Program-made: the position numbers and the translations under genes
The notes under the pieces: model-generated
The model's input: only the letters and a program-made list of their open reading frames with translations
The model's database searches: none
Told to the model about the DNA's origin: nothing
Shown: positions 54,617 to 62,859 of the stretch, in pieces
Layout of the letters: the number at the start of each line of letters is the position of its first letter
Position numbering within the stretch: position 1 is the stretch's first letter
Source: Xanthobacteraceae bacterium
Lineage (GTDB): Bacteria; Pseudomonadota; Alphaproteobacteria; Rhizobiales; Xanthobacteraceae
Assembly (NCBI GenBank): GCA_031291445.1
Contig: JARLJA010000065.1
Coordinates: 1 to 64,000 of the forward strand
Reading direction: 5' to 3'
DNA: 64,000 nt

Positions 54617-55288
54617 TCAGTTGGCGAACAGCCGAAGATCGGCCTTTGCGTGGCGGGCCGACGCGATCTCCAGCACCGGCAGGAAGCTCGACAATTCCTC
54701 GTTCTCCGGGCTGTCGATCGCCGCGAGCCGGGCGATCTCGGGCAGACACGCGCGAAGCAGCCCCTGTCCCTGCAGCGCCCCCACGACGCCGAGACGAACC
54801 GCGGTGGTGACCAGGCCCGACGCCACGGCATAGCCCGAAGCCAGCTGGGCCAGCCGTTCATCCAGGCCGGTCTCCTGCCAGACCGCTCCCTGCATCACCG
54901 CCATGTGCCCCAGACAGGTGCCGGTGCGAATGTCCGAACGCAACGCCGCCGCGATCGGACTGCCAAGCCGCGCATGCGCATTCAGGAATGACGCGCCATT
55001 GCGGCGCGACCCGCTTCGCAAGGCCTCGCCGAAGGTAGCCGCCTCGACCTCCCGATCGACGGCGCCGATCAGGGCCGGATCCCCCTTCGCCCGGAACGCC
55101 CGCAGCAGCGCCACCCGGTCGAACGTCGCCCAGCGCTGGCGGATAATGGTCGACATCAGCTCGGAAAGGTCCGTGGCGTCGAGCTTGCCGCGCAGAACCA
55201 CAAAGCCTTCCAGACCATACGAGAACGCGAAAGACCCGTTCGGAAACGATCCGTCCGCCTGCCACATCGCCTGCAGGATCGACATCAT
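54617..55288 (-). CDS. ureF: Urease accessory protein UreF
   Basis: 223 aa. All-helical nickel-insertion partner of UreD and UreG; begins QADGSFPNGSFAFSYGLEGF, the classical UreF N-terminus (S-F-x-x-G-x-x-x-x-S-x-G-L-E), with GTCLGHMAVMQGAVWQ and TTAVRLGVVGALQGQGLL further on. ATG 55288 overlaps the ureE stop (ATGA). Confidence 0.9.
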   Translation of the reverse strand: MMSILQAMWQADGSFPNGSFAFSYGLEGFVVLRGKLDATDLSELMSTIIRQRWATFDRVALLRAFRAKGDPALIGAVDREVEAATFGEALRSGSRRNGASFLNAHARLGSPIAAALRSDIRTGTCLGHMAVMQGAVWQETGLDERLAQLASGYAVASGLVTTAVRLGVVGALQGQGLLRACLPEIARLAAIDSPENEELSSFLPVLEIASARHAKADLRLFAN

Positions 55289-55839
55289 GGGCGCGGGCCG
55301 TGACCATGACCATGGTCGTGGCTGTGATCATGGGAGTGCCGATGGCCCCCGTCGCCGTGGCCTGCGTGGCTACCGGAGCTGGTGTTCGCGCCTTCGACAA
55401 TCCGCACCGCCACCCGATGCGACGAAATCATGTCGGCGAGCCGCGCGGTATAGTCCTCCGGGCGCCCTTCGAGCGCGACGAGCAGGACCCCGCCGTCAAA
55501 GCGGACGCGCCAATGCAGATTTCCGGCGTGGTAGCCGAGCTCGATCGCATCGCCGGTGGAAGCCGGCTCGAGGCGAAGCCAGCGCTCCTCCGCCGCCCGC
55601 ACCACGATCGCGCCAGCTTCGTCGAGCCACAGCACCGCACCATCGAACAGCTTTTGACTGCGCGGCAGCGCAATCGCCAGCTGCTTTCCGCCGCGGCTGG
55701 TGATCAGGAACCGGCGCCGCGCCAGATCGGCGACCGGGACCGTCACGACATCGAGGGCGTCACAATGCTCGAGCCGGTGCAGCCGCTCGGCCAACGCGGG
55801 GTCGTGCCGACTGCCCAGCACGTTGAAGATCTCGATCAT
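55285..55839 (-). CDS. ureE: Urease accessory nickel metallochaperone UreE
   Basis: 184 aa. Starts MIEIFNVLGSRHDPALAERL; N-terminal domain with RRRFLITSRGGKQLAIALPR, central Ni-binding domain with ELGYHAGNLHWRVRF, and a C-terminal tail with 10 His in about 30 residues (GHRHSHDHSHDHGHGHG) suited to nickel storage. First gene of the minus-strand order ureE-F-AB-C-G-D; its start is 104 bp from the stop of the glnT gene upstream. Confidence 0.93.
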   Translation of the reverse strand: MIEIFNVLGSRHDPALAERLHRLEHCDALDVVTVPVADLARRRFLITSRGGKQLAIALPRSQKLFDGAVLWLDEAGAIVVRAAEERWLRLEPASTGDAIELGYHAGNLHWRVRFDGGVLLVALEGRPEDYTARLADMISSHRVAVRIVEGANTSSGSHAGHGDGGHRHSHDHSHDHGHGHGPRP

Positions 55840-55943
55840 CGAACACGTCTCTTATCCGAGCGGACGCCCCCCGGCTTTGTGATCCTGAATGATTGCCGGC
55901 CCGAGTTCAAGCGATCGTGGCGGGCACGTCGGCAGGCGCCCGC

Positions 55944-57242
55944 TCAGCAATCGAGCGTGGTGTCGCGCTCCCATTCGGTCAGGTGCCGCGCATAGTCGTT
56001 CCATTCCTGATGCTTCAGCTTCAGGTAGGCCGGCACGTATTCACCCAGACTGTCATTGAGCAGCGCGGACGATTGCAGGGCGCGCAGCGCGTCGAGCAGA
56101 TTGAGCGGCAGGCGCTTGACCTCGCCGGCCAGGTGGCCCTCGGTGTACATGTTGATGTCGAGGCGCTTGCCCGGATCGCGCTTGACTTGGATGCCGTCGA
56201 GCCCGGCGGCGAGGATGGCGGCCGGCATGCTGTAGGGATTGACGGCGCCGTCCGCGAGACGCAGCTCGAAACGCCCGCCGTCGGGGATGCGGATCATGTG
56301 GGTCCGGTTGTTGCCGGAATAGGTCACCGAGCTCGGCGACCAGGTGGCGCCGGAAATGGTCCGCGGCGCGTTGATGCGCTTGTAGGAATTGACCGTCGGA
56401 TTGAGGATCGCGGCGAGCGCGTCGGCGGAATGAATGATGCCGCCGATGAAATTGTAGCCGAGCGCCGAGACCCCGAGGTCGCCGCGCTCGTCTTCGAAGA
56501 CGTTGCGCTCCCCCTTCCACAGCGAGACATGGATGTGACATCCGTTGCCCGTGAGATGCGCGAACGGCTTGGGCATGAACGTCGCCCTCATCTGGTGCTT
56601 TTCCGCGATCGATTTCACCATGTATTTGAAGAAGGCGTGCCGATCGGCCGTCACCAGCGCGTCGTCGTAGCCCCAGTTCATCTCGAACTGACCGTTGGCG
56701 TCCTCGTGATCGTTCTGGTAGGGCTTCCAGCCCAGCGCCAGCATGCCGTCGCAAACTTCACTGATGACGTCGTAGCGCCGCATCAGCGCGGCCTGGTCGT
56801 AGCACGGCTTGGCCTGCCGATCCGCGCCGTCGTCGATCCTGGCGCCGTCCGGCGAAATCAGGAAGAATTCGCACTCCACGCCGCTCTTGAGCTGCAGCCC
56901 GCTCTCGGCGGCCTTGGCCTGCATTCGCTTGAGAAGATTCCGCGGCGCCTGCTCGACCGGCTTGCCGTGCATCCAGGGATCGGCGGCAAGCCAGCCGACC
57001 TCCGGCCGCCATGGCAACTGGATCAGGCTGTCGGGGTCGGGCATGGCGAACACGTCGGGGTCCGCGGGGGTCATGTCGAGCCAGGTGGCGAAGCCTGCGA
57101 AGCTCGCGCCGGATTTCATCATCTGGCCGATCGCCTCGGCCGGCACCAGCTTGGCGCGCTGGTTTCCCAGCAGGTCGGTGAACGATATCAGGAAGTAGCG
57201 GATGTTCTTTTCCTTGGCCGCCCGCGCGAGGTCGATGGTCAT
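55944..57242 (-). CDS. glnT: Type III glutamate-ammonia ligase (GlnT) or gamma-glutamylmethylamide synthetase (GmaS)
   Basis: 432 aa. Glutamine synthetase fold: FLISFTDLLGNQRAKLVPAE (beta-grasp start), SGVECEFFLISPDG and GQFEMNWGYDDALVTADRHA (metal-binding Glu residues), HLTGNGCHIHVSLWKGERNV, and INAPRTISGATWSPSSVTYS followed by GRFELRLADG with catalytic Arg and Glu. GlnT and GmaS are close relatives and cannot be told apart by eye; the adjacent split glutamate-synthase genes occur with both. Last gene of the glxB-C-D-glnT operon. Confidence 0.88.
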   Translation of the reverse strand: MTIDLARAAKEKNIRYFLISFTDLLGNQRAKLVPAEAIGQMMKSGASFAGFATWLDMTPADPDVFAMPDPDSLIQLPWRPEVGWLAADPWMHGKPVEQAPRNLLKRMQAKAAESGLQLKSGVECEFFLISPDGARIDDGADRQAKPCYDQAALMRRYDVISEVCDGMLALGWKPYQNDHEDANGQFEMNWGYDDALVTADRHAFFKYMVKSIAEKHQMRATFMPKPFAHLTGNGCHIHVSLWKGERNVFEDERGDLGVSALGYNFIGGIIHSADALAAILNPTVNSYKRINAPRTISGATWSPSSVTYSGNNRTHMIRIPDGGRFELRLADGAVNPYSMPAAILAAGLDGIQVKRDPGKRLDINMYTEGHLAGEVKRLPLNLLDALRALQSSALLNDSLGEYVPAYLKLKHQEWNDYARHLTEWERDTTLDC

Positions 57243-57272
57243 AGTATCCTCTTGGTGACTGAGAGCATGGCT

Positions 57273-58601
57273 TCAGTACTTGCCCTGGCCGGGAATCCAG
57301 GCGGTCCCGACCAGCGGCACCCGCGCAATCGCCGCGGCTTCCACGGTCAGCGCCACCAGGTCCTCCGGTTCGAGGTTGTGGATGTGGCTCTTGCCGCAGG
57401 CCCGCGCGATGGTCTGGGTTTCGAGTGTCAGCACCGACAGGAAGTTGGCCAGCCTGCGGCCGCCGACGATCGGGTCGAGACGCTTGGCGAGCTCGGGGTC
57501 CTGCGTGGTGATGCCCGCGGGATCCCGGCCCTCATGCCAGTCGTCGTAGGCACCGGCGGTGGTGCCGAGCGCCTGGTATTCCGCCTCCAGGTGCGGATCG
57601 TTGTCGCCGAGCGCGATCAGCGCCGCGGTGCCGATGGCCACCGCATCCGCACCCAGTGCCAGCGCCTTGGCGACGTCGGCGCCATTGCGGATCCCGCCGG
57701 AGATGATCAACTGCACCTTGCGGTGCATCCCGAGATCCTGCAGCGCCTGCACCGCGGGCCGGATCGCCGCCAGCGTGGGAATGCCGACATTCTCGATGAA
57801 GACTTCCTGCGTCGCCGCGGTGCCGCCCTGCATGCCGTCGATCACGACGACGTCGGCGCCCGATTTCACCGCAAGGGCCGTATCGTAGTAAGGACGGCTG
57901 GCGCCCACCTTGACGTAGATCGGCTTCTCCCAATCGGTGATTTCCCTCAGCTCCTCGATCTTGATCTCGAGGTCGTCCGGTCCGGTCCAGTCCGGATGGC
58001 GGGACGCCGAGCGCTGATCGATCCCCTCCGGCAAGGTTCGCATCTTGGCGACCCGCGCCGAGATCTTCTGGCCGAGCAGCATGCCGCCGCCGCCGGGCTT
58101 GGCGCCCTGCCCAATCACGATCTCGATCGCATCGGCGCGCCGCAGATCGTCGGGATTCATGCCGTAGCGCGAGGGCAGATACTGATACACCAGCAGCGAC
58201 GAGTGACCGCGCTCCTCGTTGGTCATGCCGCCGTCGCCGGTCGTGGTGCTGGTGCCGACGGCCGACGCGCCGCGGCCGAGCGCTTCCTTGGCAGGCCCCG
58301 AGAGCGCGCCGAAACTCATTCCCGCGATCGTCACCGGCGTCTTCAGGCGGATCGGCTTCTTGGCGAAGCGCGACCCCAGCACGACGTCGGTGCCGCATTT
58401 CTCGCGATAACCCTCGAGCGGATAGCGCGAAATCGACGCGCCGAGGAACAGCAGGTCGTCGAAGCTGGGGACCTTGCGCTTGGCGCCGCCGCCGCGGATG
58501 TCGTAGATGCCGGTCGCGGCCGCGCGCTGGATCTCGGAAATCGTGTAGCGGTCGAATGTCGCGGAGAACCGCGGCACGGTTCTGATGGGAGGAACGCTCA
58601 T
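57273..58601 (-). CDS. glxD: Glutamate synthase-like FMN-binding subunit (GlxD / N-methylglutamate synthase type)
   Basis: 442 aa. Corresponds to the central FMN barrel of GltB as a separate protein: VTIAGMSFGALSGPAKEALG, GTSTTTGDGGMTNEERGHSS, IVIGQGAKPGGGGMLLGQKI, YVKVGASRPYYDTALAVKSG, DGMQGGTAATQEVFIENVGI and ISGGIRNGADVAKALALGAD. Only one Cys near the C-terminus is obvious where GltB carries its 3Fe-4S cluster. Expected to couple with GlxB and GlxC; 30 bp before glnT. Confidence 0.88.
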   Translation of the reverse strand: MSVPPIRTVPRFSATFDRYTISEIQRAAATGIYDIRGGGAKRKVPSFDDLLFLGASISRYPLEGYREKCGTDVVLGSRFAKKPIRLKTPVTIAGMSFGALSGPAKEALGRGASAVGTSTTTGDGGMTNEERGHSSLLVYQYLPSRYGMNPDDLRRADAIEIVIGQGAKPGGGGMLLGQKISARVAKMRTLPEGIDQRSASRHPDWTGPDDLEIKIEELREITDWEKPIYVKVGASRPYYDTALAVKSGADVVVIDGMQGGTAATQEVFIENVGIPTLAAIRPAVQALQDLGMHRKVQLIISGGIRNGADVAKALALGADAVAIGTAALIALGDNDPHLEAEYQALGTTAGAYDDWHEGRDPAGITTQDPELAKRLDPIVGGRRLANFLSVLTLETQTIARACGKSHIHNLEPEDLVALTVEAAAIARVPLVGTAWIPGQGKY

Positions 58602-58613
58602 GATCTATCCCCC

Positions 58614-59303
58614 TCAGTAGGATTCGATGTTGTCGACATGGAAGTGATAGAGCTGGCGGGCGGAACCATACATCCGGAAGTCTTCGACCTTGGCCTCGCC
58701 GTCGATTCCGCCGCGGCGTAGCACGTCGGCCAGCCGATCGCGGTCCTCCGATGTCATCGGCTTCTCGATGCAGTCGGCGCCGAGGCTCTTGACGTGGCCC
58801 CTGACGAAGATCGACGCCTCGTAAATCGAGTCGCCGAGCGCGTCGCCGGCGTTGCCGAGCACGACGAGACTTCCGGCCTGGGCCATGAAGGCGCTCATGG
58901 CTCCGATCGAGCCCTTCACCAGGATATCGATGCCCTTCATGGAGATGCCGCAGCGCGCCGCGGCGTCGCCATCGATGACCAGAAGCCCGCCGCAGCCGGT
59001 GGCTCCCGCGGACTGGCTGGCGTCGCCCATGACGTGGACCAGGCCGGACATCATGTTCTCGGCGACGCCGGTCCCGGCATTGCCGTGGATGCGGATCGAC
59101 GCCTGCTTGTTCATGCCGCCGCAATAGTAGCCGACATGACCGTTGATCTCGACGTCGACGGGAGCGTCGATGCCGACTCCGATGGCATGCCTGCCCTCCG
59201 GATTGTCGATCTGCCACAGCGTTTCGTTGGTATCGGGCGGAAGCTTGTGCAGCGCGTCGTTGACGGCGCGCACCGCGGTCACGTTCAGATCGTGTGTCGG
59301 CAT
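58614..59303 (-). CDS. glxC: Glutamate synthase C-terminal (GXGXG) domain subunit (GlxC type)
   Basis: 229 aa from ATG 59303 (TAATG overlap with glxB). The right-handed beta-helix of GltB as a stand-alone protein: INGHVGYYCGGMNKQASIRI, HGNAGTGVAENMMSGLVHVM, GCGGLLVIDGDAAARCGISM, LVVLGNAGDALGDSIYEASI. In split enzymes it holds amidotransferase and FMN subunits together. Confidence 0.88.
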   Translation of the reverse strand: MPTHDLNVTAVRAVNDALHKLPPDTNETLWQIDNPEGRHAIGVGIDAPVDVEINGHVGYYCGGMNKQASIRIHGNAGTGVAENMMSGLVHVMGDASQSAGATGCGGLLVIDGDAAARCGISMKGIDILVKGSIGAMSAFMAQAGSLVVLGNAGDALGDSIYEASIFVRGHVKSLGADCIEKPMTSEDRDRLADVLRRGGIDGEAKVEDFRMYGSARQLYHFHVDNIESY

Positions 59304-60199
59304 TACGGACGTTCCCAGGCGTAGACGGTCGCGGGCTCGGGCTCGAAGACGCGCGCCTTCGCGATGTTCGGAAGCACCGAAAGCGCGCGATATTCCGATC
59401 CGAATGCGACGTAGTCGTCGGATTCCGCCATGACGGCAGGTTTGCACGCGATCGGGTCCCGCAGCACGGCGAAGCCGTTTCGGGTGCCGACTACGAAGGT
59501 GAAGAAGCCGTCGAGATCGTCGAGGCTCGACGTCAGCGACTCGCGAAGGCTGGCGCCGTGCTTCATGCGCCAGGTCAAATAGCCGGCGGCGACCTCGGAA
59601 TCGTTCTGGGTGGCGAAGGTCATGCCTTCGCGCTGCAGCGTGCGGCGCACGGCGTTGTGGTTGGACAGCGAGCCGTTATGGACGAGGCATTGATCCTCGC
59701 CGGTCGAAAACGGATGCGCGCCCGCCGTCGTCACGGCCGACTCCGTCGCCATGCGGGTGTGGCCGACCGCATGGGTGCCGTGCATGGCAGCGAAACCGAA
59801 CGCGTGGGCCACGCGCTCCGGCAGGCCCACCTCCTTGTAGATCTCCATGGTGGAGCCGACACTGACCAGTTGAACCGCGTCATCGCGGCGCTTCACCCAG
59901 TCGAGCGCCTCGGCCTCACGCGACCGCGCGACCGTCAGCACGATGTGGCTGGAGTGGACGCAGGCCCCGACCGGCGACGCCAGCGTCGCGGCGAGCTCGC
60001 CTTCCAGCTGTGCCGGATCCGTGCCGTCGGCGACCCGCAGCGTCAGCTTGACCTTGTCGGGCTCACCCGCCCCGTAAATGGCCACGCCGGCACTGTCCGG
60101 TCCCCGCGCCGACATGGTCACCAGCATGCGCGAGAGCATCGCGCCAAGCTCTGGTTGCAGTTCCTTGTTCTTCAGAAACAGTCCGACAATTCCGCACAT
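59303..60199 (-). CDS. glxB: Class II glutamine amidotransferase subunit (GlxB type)
   Basis: 298 aa. Ntn hydrolase whose N-terminal Cys2 (MCGIVGLFLKN) attacks the glutamine, or gamma-glutamylamide, side chain. Other glutaminase landmarks: MSARGPDSAGVAIYG, VGHTRMATESAVTTAGAHPF, LVHNGSLSNHNAVRRTLQ, QNDSEVAAGYLTW. First gene of the operon; its upstream region carries a 19-bp palindrome. In S. meliloti glxBCD lie together; in methylotrophs homologues are mgsABC of the N-methylglutamate pathway. Confidence 0.9.
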   Translation of the reverse strand: MCGIVGLFLKNKELQPELGAMLSRMLVTMSARGPDSAGVAIYGAGEPDKVKLTLRVADGTDPAQLEGELAATLASPVGACVHSSHIVLTVARSREAEALDWVKRRDDAVQLVSVGSTMEIYKEVGLPERVAHAFGFAAMHGTHAVGHTRMATESAVTTAGAHPFSTGEDQCLVHNGSLSNHNAVRRTLQREGMTFATQNDSEVAAGYLTWRMKHGASLRESLTSSLDDLDGFFTFVVGTRNGFAVLRDPIACKPAVMAESDDYVAFGSEYRALSVLPNIAKARVFEPEPATVYAWERP

Positions 60200-60266
60200 C
60201 GTTCGTTCCTTTCACGGAACGAACTCTAAGCAGCGAAATCGACGCCCGTCAACTACGAGGAATGTT

Positions 60267-60285
60267 ATTTTCCTGATAAGAAAAT
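60267..60285. promoter_or_regulatory. Palindromic site upstream of glxB
   Basis: ATTTTC-CTGATAA-GAAAAT, 6-bp arms around 7 bp, 68 bp before the glxB start and 30 bp from the XRE-cupin gene stop. A related site, with TTTC and GAAA arms and the same 7-bp spacer, lies at 61370-61386. Candidate operator for the neighbouring regulator. Confidence 0.5.
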
Positions 60286-60314
60286 GGGCAACAAACTCCT
60301 AGACCGTCGAAACT

Positions 60315-60971
60315 TCAGCTTCTCGGGTAGACGATGATCGAAAGATAGGTCATCGGGCACTTCACCAGCGTCTCTGGACCGTGCAGCGCACCAGAGTCGA
60401 ATAGCATCGAGTCACCCGGTCGCATCCGATAGGTGTTGTCGCCGTGACGATAGATCACCTCGCCGGTCAGCATGTAGATGAATTCGATGCCGCTGTGCTG
60501 GAAGCCGGTGAACGCCTCGGCGTCCTCCTTGAGGGTGATCAGATAGGGCTCGACGACGACGTCGCCGCCGATCACATGCCCGAGCAGTTGATAGACATGT
60601 CCGGCCTTGGTGCCGCGGCGCTCGATCACGACGCCCTGCTTGGCGCGCACGTAGGAGCAATCCCGACGCTCCTCCGACGCCGCAAACAGCAGGCTGAGCG
60701 GGACGTTCAGGGCCCCGGCGATGGATTGCAGCGTCGACAGCGACGGCGAGATCTGGCCGTTCTCAATCTTCGACAGCATGCCCGCCGAGATGTTCGACGC
60801 GCTGGACAGGTCGAGCACCGACAGATCCTTGTCCCGCCGGATGGCGCGGATCTTCGCACCCAGGGCTCGCTCCAGCGTCCGCACGCCGTCCTGCGGCGCA
60901 TTCGATCCGGTTCGAAACTCGGGCTGCTCGCGGCCGGCTTCGGTCAGCGGCAAATGAGCTTTTCGCTTCAT
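60315..60971 (-). CDS. XRE-family regulator with C-terminal cupin domain
   Basis: 218 aa from ATG 60971. HTH in residues 45-105: LGAKIRAIRRDKDLSVLDLS, then NISAGMLSKIENGQISPSLS. The cupin domain (AFTGFQHSGIEFIYMLTGEV and YRMRPGDSMLFDSGALHGPE) probably senses a small metabolite or metal. Such regulators often control amine, polyamine or glutamine-derived nitrogen genes. It lies upstream of the glx operon on the same strand and divergent from the ABC importer; palindromes exist in front of both. Confidence 0.87.
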   Translation of the reverse strand: MKRKAHLPLTEAGREQPEFRTGSNAPQDGVRTLERALGAKIRAIRRDKDLSVLDLSSASNISAGMLSKIENGQISPSLSTLQSIAGALNVPLSLLFAASEERRDCSYVRAKQGVVIERRGTKAGHVYQLLGHVIGGDVVVEPYLITLKEDAEAFTGFQHSGIEFIYMLTGEVIYRHGDNTYRMRPGDSMLFDSGALHGPETLVKCPMTYLSIIVYPRS

Positions 60972-61406
60972 CGATGATCCCCCTGCTGGTGCATACACTC
61001 CCTAACACAATCCGGATCAACGCTGACGACAACTTTTTTGGGCGGTCGCGCGGAAGGCGTGCCGTGCCATATCGCGCGAATGATCCCGCGCCGGCGCGCG
61101 CCGTCATGACCACCTGGGTCTTGTCCCGATCGAGCGGCGCCGCGCCGACCGTCGAAACCTTCCGATGATTTTCCGTGCTGCCCAAAATTCCGCTTCGGCC
61201 GGCGAGCCAGCCGCGGCTCCCGCACGAGTCTGCCCATGAAGCAGGCGCGATGGTTCGTCCCGCGCCACCGCGCGAAGGCGAAGCGCGCACGCTGCCGCGC
61301 AATATTACTCTCAGTGCACAAAGTTTACTCTTGAGAATAACTCCGATGTTCGTATCGTCCGGAAATAAGATTTCGTATTAGGAAATTCTTGACAGGAGAC
61401 GAAAAT
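60972..61406. promoter_or_regulatory. Divergent regulatory region with palindrome at 61370-61386
   Basis: 435 bp between the XRE-cupin gene and the importer. The stretch from about 61300 to 61406 is markedly AT-rich compared with its surroundings. It holds ATTTC-GTATTAG-GAAAT (61370-61386), overlapping GAAAT-AAG-ATTTC (61362-61374), and two TTACTCT direct repeats near 61305 and 61325. No gene seen. TTGACA at 61389 is too near the start codon to be a -35 box. Confidence 0.45.
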
Positions 61407-62723
61407 ATGCGGGCGAGCCGTCGATCATTCCTCAAGACCTCGGCGCTGGGGGCCGGCGCGGCCATCGCCGCGCCGTATATGTTTGTACGCACCATCGACC
61501 AGGCATGGGGCGCGACCTCCTGGATCAAGAAGGGCGAGCCGATCAAGATCGGCCTGCTGTTCTCCCTGTCCGGCGGGCTGGCCGTTCCCGAGGAGGACTC
61601 GACGCTGGTGATGCAGTACGCCATCGACGAGATCAACAAGGCCGGCGGCATCGCCGGAATGCCGGTCGAGCCGGTGATCGTCGACGCCAAGTCCGATTTC
61701 AACGTCTATTCGGAGAAGACGAAGGAATTGATCCTTCGCAACAAGGTGGTCGCGATCTTCGGTTGCTATACCTCGGCAAGCCGCAAGGCGATCCTGCCGA
61801 CCGTGATGGCGCAGGATCACCTGCTCTACTATCCGACCTGCTATGAAGGCGCGGAATGCACGCAGAACACGATCTGCACCGGGCCGCTGGCCAATCAGCA
61901 TTCCAAGGACCTGATCCCGTTCATGGTCGAGCAGTTCGGCAAGAAGGTCTTCTTCGTCGGCTCGAACTACGTGTGGCCGAAGGAATCGAACAAGAACGCG
62001 AAGATCTGGCTCGAGAAGGCCGGCGGCGAACTGCTGGGCGAGGAATACATCCCGCTCGGCAGCTCCGAATTCGGCCCGGTCCTGAACAAGATCCGCGACG
62101 CCAAGCCGAACTTCATCTTCTCGACGGTGGTCGGCGCATCCGACATCGCCTTCCACAAGCAGTTCAAGCAGGAGGGCTTCAAGGTCGACACCATGCCGAT
62201 CGCCTCCCTGACCACGGGCGAAATCGAGACCCGCGCCATGGGCAACGAGTTCGGCGCCGGCCACTTCCTTTCCGCGCCCTACTTCCAGGCGCTCGACAAT
62301 CCGACCAACCACAAGTTCGTGGAAGGTTTCCTGAAGAGCAAATACGGCAAGAACGGCACGACGCACTACAACATGGAGGAGACCTATCTCTCCGCCTACG
62401 TGTTCAAGTACGGCCTCGAAAATACCATCAAGGCGGTCGGTATCGAGGGCGTGACGCCGCGCGCGATCCGCGATCACTCCGCCGGCGTGCGCGTCGAAGA
62501 CGCGGTCTCGCCCGAGGGGCTGATCTGGATCGACGATCAGAACTTCAACACCTGGCTGAAGCCGAAGATCGGCCAGTGCCAGGCCGATGGCAGCTTCAAG
62601 ATCGTCAAGGCCGCGGCCGAGCAGGTCGCTCCCGATCCCTACTCGATCTATCCCGACATCGGAAAGTGCACCGCCGACGGCCTCAAGGCCCCCGACGGCA
62701 AGATGCGCAAGAGCGTGATCTGA
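61407..62723 (+). CDS. Urea/short-chain-amide ABC transporter substrate-binding protein (UrtA/FmdD-like)
   Basis: 438 aa from ATG 61407 (AGGAG 8 nt upstream). Twin-arginine signal RASRRSFLKTSALGAGAA, so probably exported folded. Peripla-BP-5/6 fold with FSLSGGLAVPEEDSTLVMQY, EINKAGGIAGMPVEPVIVDA, FGCYTSASRKAILPTVMAQD and LLYYPTCYEGAECTQNTICT; the CYTSASRKAILP and YYPTxYEGxE motifs are hallmarks of UrtA and of amide-binding AmiC/FmdD proteins. Urea, formamide or a methylated amide are all possible ligands; urease lies 6 kb away. Followed by two permease genes. Confidence 0.87.
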   Translation: MRASRRSFLKTSALGAGAAIAAPYMFVRTIDQAWGATSWIKKGEPIKIGLLFSLSGGLAVPEEDSTLVMQYAIDEINKAGGIAGMPVEPVIVDAKSDFNVYSEKTKELILRNKVVAIFGCYTSASRKAILPTVMAQDHLLYYPTCYEGAECTQNTICTGPLANQHSKDLIPFMVEQFGKKVFFVGSNYVWPKESNKNAKIWLEKAGGELLGEEYIPLGSSEFGPVLNKIRDAKPNFIFSTVVGASDIAFHKQFKQEGFKVDTMPIASLTTGEIETRAMGNEFGAGHFLSAPYFQALDNPTNHKFVEGFLKSKYGKNGTTHYNMEETYLSAYVFKYGLENTIKAVGIEGVTPRAIRDHSAGVRVEDAVSPEGLIWIDDQNFNTWLKPKIGQCQADGSFKIVKAAAEQVAPDPYSIYPDIGKCTADGLKAPDGKMRKSVI

Positions 62724-62734
62724 GGAATCGGCGT

Positions 62735-62810
62735 CTCCCGCGTCGATGACCACGGTCTCCGCGGTCACGGCACTTACCCAGGTGCGGTGACCGCGGAACC
62801 ACGGCGGGAG
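62735..62810. other. Large intercistronic stem-loop between binding-protein and permease genes
   Basis: Inner stem: 62758-62773 pairs with 62782-62797 (15 of 16 bp) over an 8-nt loop. Outer stem: CTCCCGC (62735-62741) with GCGGGAG (62804-62810). No T-run, and the permease gene lies 50 bp further, so it more likely trims or protects the 3' end of the abundant binding-protein mRNA than ends the transcript outright. Confidence 0.65.
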
Positions 62811-62859
62811 AGCGGTTTCGCGATCGTTGGTCGGTGATGCCGTTTGTGGCGGAGTGAAA

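Noticed and set aside
61389-61409. TTGACA as a -35 box for the importer
   Set aside because: It lies 18 bp before the start codon and overlaps the ribosome binding site, leaving no room for a -10 box and leader.
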